From the NCBI RefSeq assembly GCF_024347355.1, contig NZ_AP025465.1, forward strand, positions 1,240,001-1,304,000: DNA of 64,000 nt. Reading direction: 5' to 3'. The notes beneath the pieces were generated by a model, which saw only the letters and a list, made by a program, of their open reading frames with translations, did not search any database and was not told where the DNA came from. The position numbers and the translations under genes are program-made. Positions 1 through 8,822 of this stretch are shown here, in pieces (the stretch's first letter is position 1; each line of letters begins with the position of its first letter). This DNA is from Vibrio chagasii (GTDB lineage: Bacteria > Pseudomonadota > Gammaproteobacteria > Enterobacterales > Vibrionaceae).

Positions 1-279
1 GTCTTTATGTCTGCGTTTATCACTAGCATCTTAAACCCTAAAACGGGTTTCTTTGTCGTGAGTTTGTTTAGTGTGTCTATGCCTGAAAATATTACCATCC
101 CGATGGTCATCGCCATTATGCTGACTATGTCTGGTATCACCTTATGCTGGCATATGTTTTTGGCGACAGCCTTTTCACATCGAGCAGCGAAAAGTGTTTA
201 TGCACGTATCTCAAGTATCATGGATTATGTAACCGGCGGCTTGTTTACGCTGTTTGGTATTAAAGTCATGGCGTCTTAA
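1..279 (+). CDS. LysE/RhtB-family amino-acid exporter, C-terminal part
   Basis: This is the C-terminal end of an inner-membrane exporter; the reading frame is open to the window edge, so the real start lies upstream. About 90 residues are visible. They hold two or three hydrophobic helices, an N-P-K-T-G motif near the first and a GLFTLFGIKV ending, all typical of the last helices of LysE/RhtB exporters. The family exports amino acids or related small molecules; the substrate cannot be told from this part. The next gene follows after about 60 bases on the same strand. Confidence 0.75.
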   Translation, partial: VFMSAFITSILNPKTGFFVVSLFSVSMPENITIPMVIAIMLTMSGITLCWHMFLATAFSHRAAKSVYARISSIMDYVTGGLFTLFGIKVMAS

Positions 280-339
280 TGGGTGTTATCTGCTCATATC
301 AATACTGTATCAAAGTGTTTTTCATAGGTTTTAGAGTTC

Positions 340-987
340 ATGATTGAATGTAAGAAGTTTATTTTTGATGTCGATGCAACACTGGTTGATACCCAAGTGG
401 TTATCGACAATATTTGGAAAAAATGGTGCAAGACTGTTGGTGTTCGTTTTGAAACCATGAGTGAGTATATCCACGGGCGAAAAATCGAAGAGACACTGAG
501 CTGTATTGGCATGGAATTCTCTAATGTCACTGAGGTCAATAAAGTCAAAACTATTGCGATCCAAGAGATGAAGCGCGCCAAGGCTATACCAAATTCTCAT
601 GATTTTTTATCAAAATTAGGCCCGGATTGCTGGTCAATCGCAACGAGTGGACCTAGAGCGGTCGCAACAACAAGCTTGGAAGCCTCCGGTTTTACGTTGC
701 CAAAGGTCATGATTTGTGCCGAAGATGTGGTACGAGGTAAGCCAGCACCGGATCCTTTCCTTAAAGCCGCAGAAGCTTTGGGCGCAAAACCAGAAGATTG
801 CGTTGCAGTTGAAGATTCACCATCTGGCGTACTATCGGCCAAGAAGGCAGGATGTTTCACGATCGCTCTATTAACCAGCCATACCAGAGAAGAATTAAAA
901 TCAGCAGATTTGATCGTAAATGGTTTTGATGAGCTCAAACTTACCTGCAGTCCGATTGGAACCTATCAGGTTCATCGTGCTTATTAG
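340..987 (+). CDS. HAD-superfamily phosphatase (subfamily IA)
   Basis: A 215-residue haloacid-dehalogenase-type hydrolase, probably a cytosolic sugar-phosphate phosphatase or phosphoglucomutase-like enzyme. Motif I is FIFDVDATLVDTQ at the N-terminus. The DxDxT core is kept, but the usual Gly of DxDGT is Ala. An alpha-helical cap follows. Motif II is the ATSGPR Ser/Thr, the motif III Lys is in GKPAPDPF, and the motif IV acidic pair is in VAVEDSPSGVLSA. Length fits beta-phosphoglucomutase-like members. The substrate is unknown. It is followed 39 bases later by the first of three GNAT genes on the same strand. Confidence 0.85.
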   Translation: MIECKKFIFDVDATLVDTQVVIDNIWKKWCKTVGVRFETMSEYIHGRKIEETLSCIGMEFSNVTEVNKVKTIAIQEMKRAKAIPNSHDFLSKLGPDCWSIATSGPRAVATTSLEASGFTLPKVMICAEDVVRGKPAPDPFLKAAEALGAKPEDCVAVEDSPSGVLSAKKAGCFTIALLTSHTREELKSADLIVNGFDELKLTCSPIGTYQVHRAY

Positions 988-1026
988 AAACATCCTTTAA
1001 TTTTATCGTAAGAGGAATAGATAACA

Positions 1027-1545
1027 ATGAAACTAGTGTCGCCCTCCAAAGAATTTGAGTCCGCTTTTAAGGTGTATTACCAAGACTTCTTGGAGCACGA
1101 CATCGATAACTCTGATTATTACAAAGACGGTGTTCTTGATTTTTCTCGTTATATTGAATGCTTAAATGATGAGGCTAGAGGCGTTAACTTACCCGACGGT
1201 TATGTGCCATGTAATCATTATTGGTTGGTAAATGATGAAGGAGAGATACTTGGCGCCATTCGTGTTCGTCATCGTATCGATAATGAGTTTTTGTCACTTG
1301 AAGCGGGGCACATTGGCTACGATATTGCTCCCTCAAAGAGAGGTTCTGGTTACGGCAAGGCAATGCTCAAATTCGCTATTCCAAAAGCGAGCTCTCTGGG
1401 TATTAAACAAGCTTTGATTACCGCAGACGAAGACAATATAGCTTCACGAAAAGTCATTGAGGCAAATGGTGGTAAGTTCGAAAAAATAGTTTTTGGTAAA
1501 GTCTTTCCTGGCCCAGTAGCTCGTTATTGGCTTGACTGCCAGTAA
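1027..1545 (+). CDS. GNAT-family N-acetyltransferase
   Basis: A 172-residue acetyl-CoA-dependent acetyltransferase. The acetyl-CoA binding loop is visible around residue 100 as IAPSKRGSGYGKAML (the R-G-x-G-x-G type of motif A). It is followed by a region typical of motif B with N and E residues (DEDNIASRKVIEANGG). An AGAGGAAT ribosome binding site lies just upstream of the ATG. It is the first of three same-strand GNAT genes, but the three differ in sequence, so this is not a recent tandem duplication. Substrate unknown. Confidence 0.85.
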   Translation: MKLVSPSKEFESAFKVYYQDFLEHDIDNSDYYKDGVLDFSRYIECLNDEARGVNLPDGYVPCNHYWLVNDEGEILGAIRVRHRIDNEFLSLEAGHIGYDIAPSKRGSGYGKAMLKFAIPKASSLGIKQALITADEDNIASRKVIEANGGKFEKIVFGKVFPGPVARYWLDCQ

Positions 1546-1583
1546 CGCCATACAGTTTAGGCGACAGATAAAAAGGAATTTTG

Positions 1584-2132
1584 ATGTTCAAACTAGAAAC
1601 TGACCGATTAGTTCTTCGAGATATGACGCTTGAAGATCAAAGCGCGTTTGTGGCTATGTCACAGGACGCCAAATATCAGCGCTTCTATAATGAGATTGAT
1701 TGTGAGCCTAGTAAGTACCATCAACTTACTCAATTGTTTGTTGAACAGGCTGAGGAAGATCCTCGTCAGTCCTATCAATTAGCTGTGGAAAGTAAAGAGT
1801 CAGGGAAGTTTATCGGAACCGTGTGTTTGCGCCTTGAAGATAACCAGCAAGCTTCAATGGGTTGCGCTTTTGCGAGAGAGATTCAGGGGAAAGGGCTAGC
1901 CATAGAAGCGGCCAATGCTCTGGCTGGTTTTGGGTTTTCAGAGTTAGGTGTTCATCGAATTTATGCGGAAACCATTGGTGAGAATCTAGCGGCGATAAGA
2001 TTGTGTAAGTCACTCGGGATGAGACAAGAAGCTTGCTTTAAAGAGCACCGATTTTTCAAAAATAAGTGGTGGGATACCGTTGTATTAGCGATGCTTCGCT
2101 CAGAGTGGGAAGGTGAGAGTAATGGAAAGTGA
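1584..2132 (+). CDS. GNAT-family N-acetyltransferase (RimJ/RimL-like)
   Basis: A 182-residue acetyltransferase of the RimJ/RimL-like class (Acetyltransf_3). The N-terminal LETDRLVLRDMT is the usual opening strand. The acetyl-CoA loop is REIQGKGLAIEAANAL near residue 100, followed by VHRIYAETIGENLAAIRLCKSLG, the classic motif-B ending. The ATG at 1584 is chosen over an in-frame TTG three bases earlier because AAGGAA lies at 1573-1578 with good spacing. Its 3' end overlaps the next GNAT gene by 11 bases, which suggests translational coupling. Family members acetylate protein N-termini or small amines; the target here is unknown. Confidence 0.85.
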   Translation: MFKLETDRLVLRDMTLEDQSAFVAMSQDAKYQRFYNEIDCEPSKYHQLTQLFVEQAEEDPRQSYQLAVESKESGKFIGTVCLRLEDNQQASMGCAFAREIQGKGLAIEAANALAGFGFSELGVHRIYAETIGENLAAIRLCKSLGMRQEACFKEHRFFKNKWWDTVVLAMLRSEWEGESNGK

Positions 2133-2655
2133 ACGACTTAAATTAACACCTCCTTCATTAATCCATACTGATGAAATGTTTAACGTTGTTCAAGAATGTA
2201 TGGCTGAGTTGTCCGAATTCCTGCCTTGGGTTTCTGAATCCTTAACTCGGCAACAACTTGAACTCAATACTCAAGAGGCTGCCAGTAATTTCTCTAATTT
2301 TGTGGGGGATTTTTGGTTCAGTATTATTGAAAAGAATACTGAGGCGTTCATCGGCGCCATTGGTTTTATTGTTCGAGACGACTCTATACCTTGTTTTGAA
2401 ATCGGTTATTGGTTACGAACTTCGAAAACGGGATTTGGTTATGTGAGCGAGGCGATTCAACTCGTTGAAGAGTTTGCCTTTCTTGATAAAGGGGCAAAGC
2501 GGGTTGAAATAAAAATGGCAGCAACGAATGTGAAAAGTCAGGCAGTGGCGCAGCGATGTGGCTACCAGCAAGAAGCACGTTTAGCTAATGCTAGGCGTTT
2601 ACCTTCTGGAGAGTTAGACAGCACGCTGGTTTTCGCCAAAACGTGCTTGTCTTAA
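2122..2655 (+). CDS. GNAT-family N-acetyltransferase (RimJ/RimL-like)
   Basis: A 177-residue acetyltransferase that starts inside the end of the preceding GNAT gene. The ATG at 2122 is preferred over a GTG at 2113 because GGAAGGTGAG sits just upstream. Features include the opening SERLKLTPPS strand, FEIGYWLRTSKTGFGYVSEAIQ (acetyl-CoA binding loop) and NVKSQAVAQRCGYQ (motif B). Like its neighbour it resembles ribosomal-protein N-acetyltransferases, so the two may be expressed together. The substrate cannot be read from sequence. Confidence 0.85.
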   Translation: MESERLKLTPPSLIHTDEMFNVVQECMAELSEFLPWVSESLTRQQLELNTQEAASNFSNFVGDFWFSIIEKNTEAFIGAIGFIVRDDSIPCFEIGYWLRTSKTGFGYVSEAIQLVEEFAFLDKGAKRVEIKMAATNVKSQAVAQRCGYQQEARLANARRLPSGELDSTLVFAKTCLS

Positions 2656-2737
2656 TTTTTAGGGTGTCTGAATCTTGATGCTTGGCATTCTCTAAGTTTA
2701 TTTGTGTGCACCAACGCGTTGAGCATTAAACTAGAGC

Positions 2738-3259
2738 TTAGCTGTCTGGTTCGTCATCTACTGTGACATCGCCATTCATCGAGTTGTAGTAAATAGATAT
2801 CCCCGGTACGACTCGATAATGATAACGGCATTGGTCGGTGTGGATGTACTCAGCGATATAGTCAGTATTAGTCGGTGAGTTGAAACTAGAAACGCTCGGT
2901 GGATCAATCAGGAGAGCTCCCCATACCGAAATACAGTCTTCCGGATTATCCAGCCTTGGAAAATCTTCTGCGTAAGGCCATTGCTGTACTGGGTATCCCC
3001 ATTCATTGAAGTCAAGCTGGCCGGTGACAGAATCATCATATATAGGAATATTCGTAGATGGACCGCCACCGTTTAAGGTCAAATTTTTTGAGTAGGCAAG
3101 ATCGACACCTGCTTTGAAAGCAGCGCCAGTACCTTTCACGGCTGCAATATGCGAATCTGTACTCACATCCAGGAATCTGGGCGCTGCCGTAACGGCGATT
3201 ATTCCAAGAATCACAATAACGACAACAATCTCAATAATTGTAAAACCGTTCTTTTTCAT
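2738..3259 (-). CDS. MshA-like type IV pilin subunit
   Basis: A 173-residue prepilin. The leader MKKNG is followed by FTIIEIVVVIVILGII, a class III prepilin signal with cleavage after Gly, Phe at +1 and Glu at +5. The RFLDVSTDSH stretch after the hydrophobic helix resembles MSHA-type pilins. Two Cys near the C-terminus (in NPEDCIS and TDQCRYH) probably form the pilin disulfide. The ATG at 3259 is preferred because AGGTG lies just upstream and the leader is then of normal length; the longer frame would add 11 residues before the leader. No other pilus assembly gene is nearby, so it must use machinery encoded elsewhere, or be a pseudopilin or minor pilin. Confidence 0.85.
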   Translation of the reverse strand: MKKNGFTIIEIVVVIVILGIIAVTAAPRFLDVSTDSHIAAVKGTGAAFKAGVDLAYSKNLTLNGGGPSTNIPIYDDSVTGQLDFNEWGYPVQQWPYAEDFPRLDNPEDCISVWGALLIDPPSVSSFNSPTNTDYIAEYIHTDQCRYHYRVVPGISIYYNSMNGDVTVDDEPDS

Positions 3260-3464
3260 TATGCACCTCTTTTGAAGACGGCAAGTATGCATTATAAGTA
3301 ACTATTGCCAAAGGAAATTTCTATATTGCAGAGGTGATTTTATTAACCAATAATGAATGTTGTGATTTACATGGCTTTATTTTATAAAACTCAATCTAGA
3401 AATATCTTAAGAGCCGGATATCTCACTTCAATATTGAATTTAGATAGACAAGGAGTTTGTTTTC

Positions 3465-4127
3465 GTGAGCATGGTCGAAACGGCAAAGCAGCATCTTTCA
3501 GAAGTGGGTTATCCGAAAGTGGATATCAAAACAGCTCAGGTTCGTTCCATTTCTGCTCAGATTTTTAAGACTCTTGAAGACAAAGATATTTCTAGTGTGT
3601 TGTCTCTGTGTACTCAATTATTGGAGCAAAGAGACTGGGCGCTAGGAGTTATCGCGTACGATTGGGCTTTTAGAGTAAGAAAACAATATTCAAGAGACAC
3701 GTTCCCTGTTTTTGAAAGTTGGTTAACAGAGTTCGTCACAGACTGGAACGATTGTGACGACTTTTGTACTCATGCTTTTGGGGAGTTGCTGTCTCAGTAC
3801 AATGATTTGTTCGATCTCACAACCAAATGGGTTGAGCATTCGAATTTTGCTGTTCGTAGAGCCGCTGCGGTCATCTTAATTTATCCTATCAATAAGAATC
3901 GATACGCTGCGTTGGATCCGTTTCGCGTAGCGGATCTATTGCTCGAAGATAAGCATGACTTAGTACAGAAAGGCTATGGTTGGATGCTTAAAGTACTCAG
4001 TCAAAAAGAGCCTCAACAGGTTATTGGTTATCTGAATACCAAGTATGCCGCAATACCAAGAGTGGCTTTTCGTTACGCGATTGAAAAATTGGACAATGAG
4101 ATTAAGCGAGAGTTAATGTCGCTTTGA
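3465..4127 (+). CDS. AlkD-like DNA alkylation repair family protein
   Basis: A 220-residue, mostly alpha-helical protein resembling the HEAT-repeat DNA glycosylase AlkD family, which removes bulky or charged alkylated bases. Supporting stretches are WALGVIAYDWAFR, a DNWNDCD-like turn, HAFGELL, and WVEHSNFAVRRAAAVILI. The last contains the R-R-A-A run usual in this family. The GTG start is preferred because AAGGAG at 3450-3455 is well placed for it and too far from the ATG two codons later. It is a single gene with its own promoter region. Activity is inferred from family only. Confidence 0.75.
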   Translation: MSMVETAKQHLSEVGYPKVDIKTAQVRSISAQIFKTLEDKDISSVLSLCTQLLEQRDWALGVIAYDWAFRVRKQYSRDTFPVFESWLTEFVTDWNDCDDFCTHAFGELLSQYNDLFDLTTKWVEHSNFAVRRAAAVILIYPINKNRYAALDPFRVADLLLEDKHDLVQKGYGWMLKVLSQKEPQQVIGYLNTKYAAIPRVAFRYAIEKLDNEIKRELMSL

Positions 4128-4232
4128 TAAGCGGTGTTTGAAGTCGAATTATAAGTACAGCCCCTAACGTATACCGCATTTAGCTATGTAGCGATTTTTG
4201 TAGCATTTTTTGTTTTTTTGGAGAAGTTTGAA

Positions 4233-4997
4233 ATGAGTGTCACTATCAGTTTGGCCCAAATTCCTGTCGTCAGAGGCAACTGGAGAGAAAACCTTAAGCA
4301 ACATCTAAAAATGATAGAGCAATCGTCAAAGTACAATGCGGATGTGGTTGTTTTCCCCGAGCTATCACTAACCGGCTATGAGCTTGATTTAGCGGAAGAA
4401 CTTGCATTGTCTCTTGAGCCATCAAACTTTGAAGAACTCTCCCGAGCTTCGGTTCAAAGTGAGATGATTATTGTGGCTGGTTGTCCCCTGCGAGTTCCAG
4501 GCTTATCCCATCCCACCATAGGCGCCGTTATTTGTTTTCCCGACGGCAGAGTCGAGTTCTACTCTAAACAGCACCTGCATGATGGAGAGGGCAACTACTG
4601 CTCCGCTGGCGATGTTGATTATACATTTGATGTGAATGGGCATAAAATCGCGCTAGCAATATGTGCTGACTTCATAGAGGCGGATCACTCCCAACGAGCT
4701 AAACATCTAGATGCTGATATCTATTTAGCGAGCGCTTTAATCTCTGAGAATGGCTTTGATCCGGATTCTAAAATCTTATCTGGAATTGCGTCGGAACACG
4801 GTATACCAGTATTACTGAGCAACCATATCTCTGTGACGGGAGGTTGGGAAACGTGTGGCAAGAGCTCGGTTTGGAGTTCGCAAGGAGAGCTCGTGATCAG
4901 TGCAAACTCAAAAGAGAATGGTATTGTTCTATGTACTATCTCGGGCTGTGAAACAGATCCTAATATAGCTGGAAAGTGGCATGCTGAATCAAACTAG
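4233..4997 (+). CDS. Nitrilase-family carbon-nitrogen hydrolase
   Basis: A 254-residue C-N hydrolase, probably a cytosolic amidase. The Glu-Lys-Cys triad is visible: E43 in VFPELSLTGYE, K112 in YSKQHL, and C144 in LAICADF. The nucleophile elbow reads CADF rather than the common CxD/E-x-R form. The ATG at 4233 is chosen because GGAGAAG lies at 4220-4226; an upstream in-frame TTG is unlikely. The stop overlaps the next gene by 17 bases, so the two are probably translated together. Substrate unknown. Confidence 0.85.
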   Translation: MSVTISLAQIPVVRGNWRENLKQHLKMIEQSSKYNADVVVFPELSLTGYELDLAEELALSLEPSNFEELSRASVQSEMIIVAGCPLRVPGLSHPTIGAVICFPDGRVEFYSKQHLHDGEGNYCSAGDVDYTFDVNGHKIALAICADFIEADHSQRAKHLDADIYLASALISENGFDPDSKILSGIASEHGIPVLLSNHISVTGGWETCGKSSVWSSQGELVISANSKENGIVLCTISGCETDPNIAGKWHAESN

Positions 4998-5736
4998 AGG
5001 TCTCGACAAAGACAGGTTCATCGAAAACCTATACTCTCCTAAGAATATCGCTCCCGAATTCCAAGAGGTTGTGAGTGCCGTTATTGATTCGTTGTTAAGT
5101 GGCCTTCCGAATCAAATTGATGGTATCTACCTATACGGAAGTGTGCCGAGAGGAACGGCGGTTGTTGGTCACTCGGATTTGGATGTTTCTATCGTACTCA
5201 ATACACCTATTGGTCAAAAAGAGAAGCGACTATTTCAGCACCTTTCTGACTGCATTCCCAAAGCATATCCCCAAGTCAGTAAGCTTGATATCGACCCGGG
5301 CTCACTTTCAGAAGTTCTGCAGCCACAAGAAAAATTCCATTGGCAGTTTTGGCTCAAGCACTGTTGCTGTTGTATTTGGGGTAATGATTTATCTATTGAT
5401 TTTCAACGTTACAAACCTAGTCGTGAAATAGCCCAAGCGCTTAATGGTGACTTGTCTACTTTTCTGGATCAAATGGGCCTAGCCTTTAAAACAATGACCG
5501 ATGCGGATGTCGCTAAGCTGATTGGCAAAAAGTTAGTGCGGGCGGCGTACTACTTTGTCGCTGAGAAAGACGGAAGTTGGCACACCAACCTGATCCAGTG
5601 TACTGCAGTAGCCAAGCGTTATTATCCAGAGCAAAGTGACGATATTGAATTAGCCCATCAATACGCTCTCGGGCAATTAACCTCAAAAGTTAAAGCTCTA
5701 GAGTTGTATGAAAGACTAAGCAAGAACTTGTCGTGA
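4981..5736 (+). CDS. Nucleotidyltransferase-domain protein
   Basis: A 251-residue protein with an N-terminal Pol-beta-type nucleotidyltransferase fold. The signature YLYGSVPRGTA begins near residue 51 and is followed by HSDLDVS, giving the two catalytic acids around residues 66 and 68. The C-terminal half is helical. The layout recalls aminoglycoside adenylyltransferases and related enzymes, but I see no proof of resistance activity. It starts 17 bases inside the end of the C-N hydrolase gene, so the two form an operon. Target molecule unknown. Confidence 0.75.
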   Translation: MLNQTRGLDKDRFIENLYSPKNIAPEFQEVVSAVIDSLLSGLPNQIDGIYLYGSVPRGTAVVGHSDLDVSIVLNTPIGQKEKRLFQHLSDCIPKAYPQVSKLDIDPGSLSEVLQPQEKFHWQFWLKHCCCCIWGNDLSIDFQRYKPSREIAQALNGDLSTFLDQMGLAFKTMTDADVAKLIGKKLVRAAYYFVAEKDGSWHTNLIQCTAVAKRYYPEQSDDIELAHQYALGQLTSKVKALELYERLSKNLS

Positions 5737-5887
5737 GCGTTAGTGAGCCTGAAAATCGGTGGGGTAAATTATCGACATATGCATACCGATTCGCATTTGT
5801 TTTATAAATCATAGCTAGTTGAATGTATTAAAAGCTGATGTGTTGTAGGGTCTGTGCTTTATTGCCAATAGAGACCAAGGAACAAAA

Positions 5888-6397
5888 ATGTATGCCAATA
5901 AGTATTCTAATTTCTGGAGACGCTTCTTTGCTATCTGGATAGATTCAATCGTATTTTTACCTTTGGAGTGGATAGACAACTACGTACTTTCTGGCGTGAT
6001 TAGCTCGGGTGGTGTTTTTGCTTGGGGAGTGGTGAATTCACTAATTGGTGTCACTTACTACGTTGGCATGCATGCTAAATTTGGGCAAACAATCGGTAAG
6101 ATGGTTACTCGAGTGAAAGTAGTGGATGTATCTGAAAGTCGAAACTTAACCCTCAAACAGTCTTGTATGAGAGATATTGTCCCAATCATGCTTATCCCCT
6201 TTAGTCTCTATCCTTACGCGCAACTGTCTTTCTACGGCGAGACTTGGGAAAGTTTAGAGCAAGGCCGAGCCTTTATTTTGGTTGGGTACGCAATGATCGG
6301 TTGGGTTCTTTTAGAGTTCATCTCCATGCTATTTAATCATAAACGCAGAGCGATTCATGATCTCATTGCAGGCTCTGTTGTCGTAAAGAAAGTCTAA
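5888..6397 (+). CDS. RDD-family membrane protein (copy 1, full length)
   Basis: A 169-residue inner-membrane protein of the RDD family. It opens with NFWRRFFAIWIDSIVFLP, which holds the conserved Arg and Asp of the RDD motif. It has three or four hydrophobic segments, a cytoplasmic loop with FGQTIGKMVTRVKVVD, and the typical ending NHKRRAIHDLIAGSVVV. RDD proteins are poorly understood; a few are linked to ion homeostasis. This is the intact member of a duplicated RDD-Nudix pair, whose second copy begins near 8354. A Nudix remnant follows after 30 bases. Confidence 0.85.
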   Translation: MYANKYSNFWRRFFAIWIDSIVFLPLEWIDNYVLSGVISSGGVFAWGVVNSLIGVTYYVGMHAKFGQTIGKMVTRVKVVDVSESRNLTLKQSCMRDIVPIMLIPFSLYPYAQLSFYGETWESLEQGRAFILVGYAMIGWVLLEFISMLFNHKRRAIHDLIAGSVVVKKV

Positions 6398-6716
6398 TTA
6401 TCTAAACTTCGGCCTAAGGAAAAATCGATGGATGTCCATGAGTGTGTCTCTTTTATCCTGCTCAATGAATCACAAGTATTGTTTCGAGAGCTTAACGAAG
6501 AGCTAAACGTTATTCCAACTGAATACACATTCTTATGTTCGCTCTATCACCCAACAAAAGAGTTACAGCTTATTCATTACTTTGTGGTAACCCAATGGCA
6601 AGGTGAAATCACAGCACAAGAAGCAGACAGCATCGCGTGGTATCCACTGAATTCTGCGCCTGTCGATATCAGTGCTGATGGTGTCGCTTTGAAAGAAGTA
6701 GGGCGTGTGGGACATT
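5931..6716 (+). repeat. Left copy of a large direct duplication (RDD-Nudix)
   Basis: This stretch is almost the same as about 8354-9222, including the 30-base intergenic spacer and both gene bodies. The two copies lie in the same orientation about 2.4 kb apart. Copy 1 keeps the full RDD gene but lost 96 bases of the Nudix gene. Copy 2 keeps the full Nudix gene but lost the RDD start. Confidence 0.85.
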
Positions 6717-6724
6717 ACCTGTGA
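6428..6724 (+). pseudogene. Nudix hydrolase copy with internal deletion
   Basis: A 98-codon open frame nearly identical to the intact Nudix gene at 8853-9275, but lacking 32 internal codons (96 bases, in frame). The lost block carries the GG of the Nudix box and the strand before it. Only the REL-EEL half of GX5EX7REUXEEXGU remains, directly after QVLF. The metal and diphosphate site cannot form, so the product should be inactive even though the frame is open. The C-terminus also differs (VGRVGHYL). TGTT is present at both deletion edges in the intact copy, which suits slippage between short repeats. Confidence 0.8.
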
Positions 6725-6794
6725 CTATTCAGCTACACCAAAAATGTTCCGTGTTTTATAGAGTTGATGAGCAATGAAGAAAATACATCACTAC

Positions 6795-8075
6795 CTATGA
6801 TTTACTCGTTTCCATACAAAAAACATCACTTGGTTTTCCAGGATATAGCAAAAATAAAACTCTAAAAAAGATAGCTTGGAAAAATAGCATTATAGAGACA
6901 CCGAGAGACGAGAAAATAAAAGAATAGTCGAACAGATATGAGGAGTAGAAAGCAACCAACGCGTTACCTGATGCGATTACAATGTTCTGTGCTGCTGCGG
7001 TCCTACCTGCTATCTCATCGAGCGTGTTTTTTTGTAAGTACGTAGATAAGCCAACAGCTGATAAAGTGGTAGAGATACCGAATGTGAACAGTAAAATTGG
7101 TACCCAGTAAAGACTATCGAATAGACCAAAAGACATGAAGGTTGCTATGGCTAGTATTTGATTGAATAATAGTAGGTTATCTGATGATGTATTAGATAAG
7201 CTGTTATTTGTCTTTTTTATGAGCATACCTGAAATAATGGCACCAGCAGCATAACTTACACTGAGAATAGATAGCCATATATCACTATTGGAGAACTTTT
7301 CTACAACTACAGGTGCAAGGTGAACATAGAAGCCGCCCAAGCAAAATGCTATTGAAAAGCTGCTCAATAATCTGACACTGAAATGCTTTTCTAGTTTTAA
7401 AAATTGCCCAAACTCTCTCCAGTTAATTCTGTTTCCATCACCTCTCGCATTTGTAGAGCAATTATAATGTGAGGACGTACAGAATTTTATTGACATAAAC
7501 AAACACGAAATGTAGATAATTGCCATTGCTAGGAATATGTAGTTTACCGAGTAAAAAGAGAGCATTGCGCCTGTAAGAGTTAGACCGAATATTTGGCCTA
7601 GTTGTGATGCTGAGGTTACTCTTCCATTTAGTACTTTAAGCTCTTCTTTTTTTGCTACGGTTCTAATAAGAACAAACAAGCTGGTCCTATAAAATGGCCT
7701 GAAGATATAGACAATTACTGCGGCGATAAACAAACTATGGGACAAAAAGTAGTCATACACAGTAAACAAGGAGATAAAAACAATAGAACTGATCGCATTT
7801 GTGAATATTAGAATTCTAAGAGGAGAGTATTTATCCGCAATGGAACCTGCATACATTTGAATGAGTGTAACAATGACAAACTCCCCTCCATATGCTGAAG
7901 CAAATGCCCATAAACTATTGGTTTCATCAAAAAGTAACTTGCCTAGAAGTAACGTAAATATAGCGCTACTCATCTTTGTAAAAAACTCGATGTATACTGG
8001 GATGTTGATCATTTTCACACTTACGTTGCCACGCCTTAAAGTCACCTGCTGCTCAATCGGTGTTGTTTTTAACAA
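6795..8075 (-). CDS. MFS transporter (macrolide-efflux-like)
   Basis: A 426-residue major-facilitator protein with about 12 membrane helices, resembling MefA-type or general drug/metabolite MFS exporters. The loop GSIADKYSPLRILIF between helices 2 and 3 stands for the family's G-x-L-a-D-r-x-G-r motif. The start is uncertain: the listed frame begins with TTG at 8075, while an ATG at 8012 lies just before the first helix. The gene is visibly richer in A+T than its neighbours. It lies between the two copies of a duplicated RDD-Nudix pair on the opposite strand, so it was probably acquired horizontally. Substrate unknown. Confidence 0.8.
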   Translation of the reverse strand: MLKTTPIEQQVTLRRGNVSVKMINIPVYIEFFTKMSSAIFTLLLGKLLFDETNSLWAFASAYGGEFVIVTLIQMYAGSIADKYSPLRILIFTNAISSIVFISLFTVYDYFLSHSLFIAAVIVYIFRPFYRTSLFVLIRTVAKKEELKVLNGRVTSASQLGQIFGLTLTGAMLSFYSVNYIFLAMAIIYISCLFMSIKFCTSSHYNCSTNARGDGNRINWREFGQFLKLEKHFSVRLLSSFSIAFCLGGFYVHLAPVVVEKFSNSDIWLSILSVSYAAGAIISGMLIKKTNNSLSNTSSDNLLLFNQILAIATFMSFGLFDSLYWVPILLFTFGISTTLSAVGLSTYLQKNTLDEIAGRTAAAQNIVIASGNALVAFYSSYLFDYSFIFSSLGVSIMLFFQAIFFRVLFLLYPGKPSDVFCMETSKS

Positions 8076-8345
8076 GAAGACTTAGCAGTCTTAACTATCG
8101 CTATATTTTATAAAACTACCCTGAAGCGTGCATACTGTCTCATATTTGTGAGTGTGTTTTTGTGATGACGGTTCCTTTTCGGAAGCTTGAAGTAGATCGT
8201 AGGAAATTTTCAACCAACTGTTTGACATGGTGTTGATTAGGTATTCAATTTTGGGGCTTTATAGGACGCCTTGTCGAATAATGGTGGCTGCGAGTCGTTC
8301 AGCAATCGTGTTAGGTAAACTGCTTGGGAGGAACGTAGATTATTA

Positions 8346-8822
8346 GTGAACTTTGCTATCTGGATAGATTCAATCGTATTTTTGCCTTTGGAGTGGATAG
8401 ACGACTACGTACTTTCTGGCGTGATAAGTTCAGGTTGTGTTTTTACTTGGGGAGTGGTGAATTCACTAATTGGCATCACTTACTACGTAGGCATGCAAGC
8501 TAAATTTGGGCAAACAATCGGTAAAATGGTCACCCGAGTGAAAGTAGTGGATGTATCTGAAAGCCGAAACCTAACCCTCAAACAGTCTTGTATGAGAGAT
8601 ATTGTCCCAATCATGCTTATACCCTTTAGTCTCTATGCTTACGCGCAACTGTCTTTCTACGGCCAGACTTGGGAAAGTTTAGAGCAAGGCAGAGCCTTTA
8701 TTTTTGTTGGTTATGCAATGATTGGTTGGGTTCTTTTAGAGTTCACCTCCATGCTATTTAATCACAAACGCAGAGCGATTCATGATTTCATTGCAGGCTC
8801 TGTTGTCGTAAAGAAAGCCTAA
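8346..8822 (+). pseudogene. RDD-family membrane protein (copy 2, N-terminus lost)
   Basis: A 158-codon frame nearly identical to the RDD gene at 5888-6397 from FAIWIDSIVFLP onward. It lacks the first dozen residues, including the conserved Arg before the first helix. Similarity to copy 1 begins abruptly near 8352; the sequence before that is unrelated. The only available start is a GTG at 8346 with GGGAGGAA at 8326-8333, so a shortened protein could still be made. Substitutions such as Gly to Cys in SSGCVF show divergence since duplication. It precedes the intact Nudix copy with the same 30-base spacing as copy 1. Confidence 0.7.
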
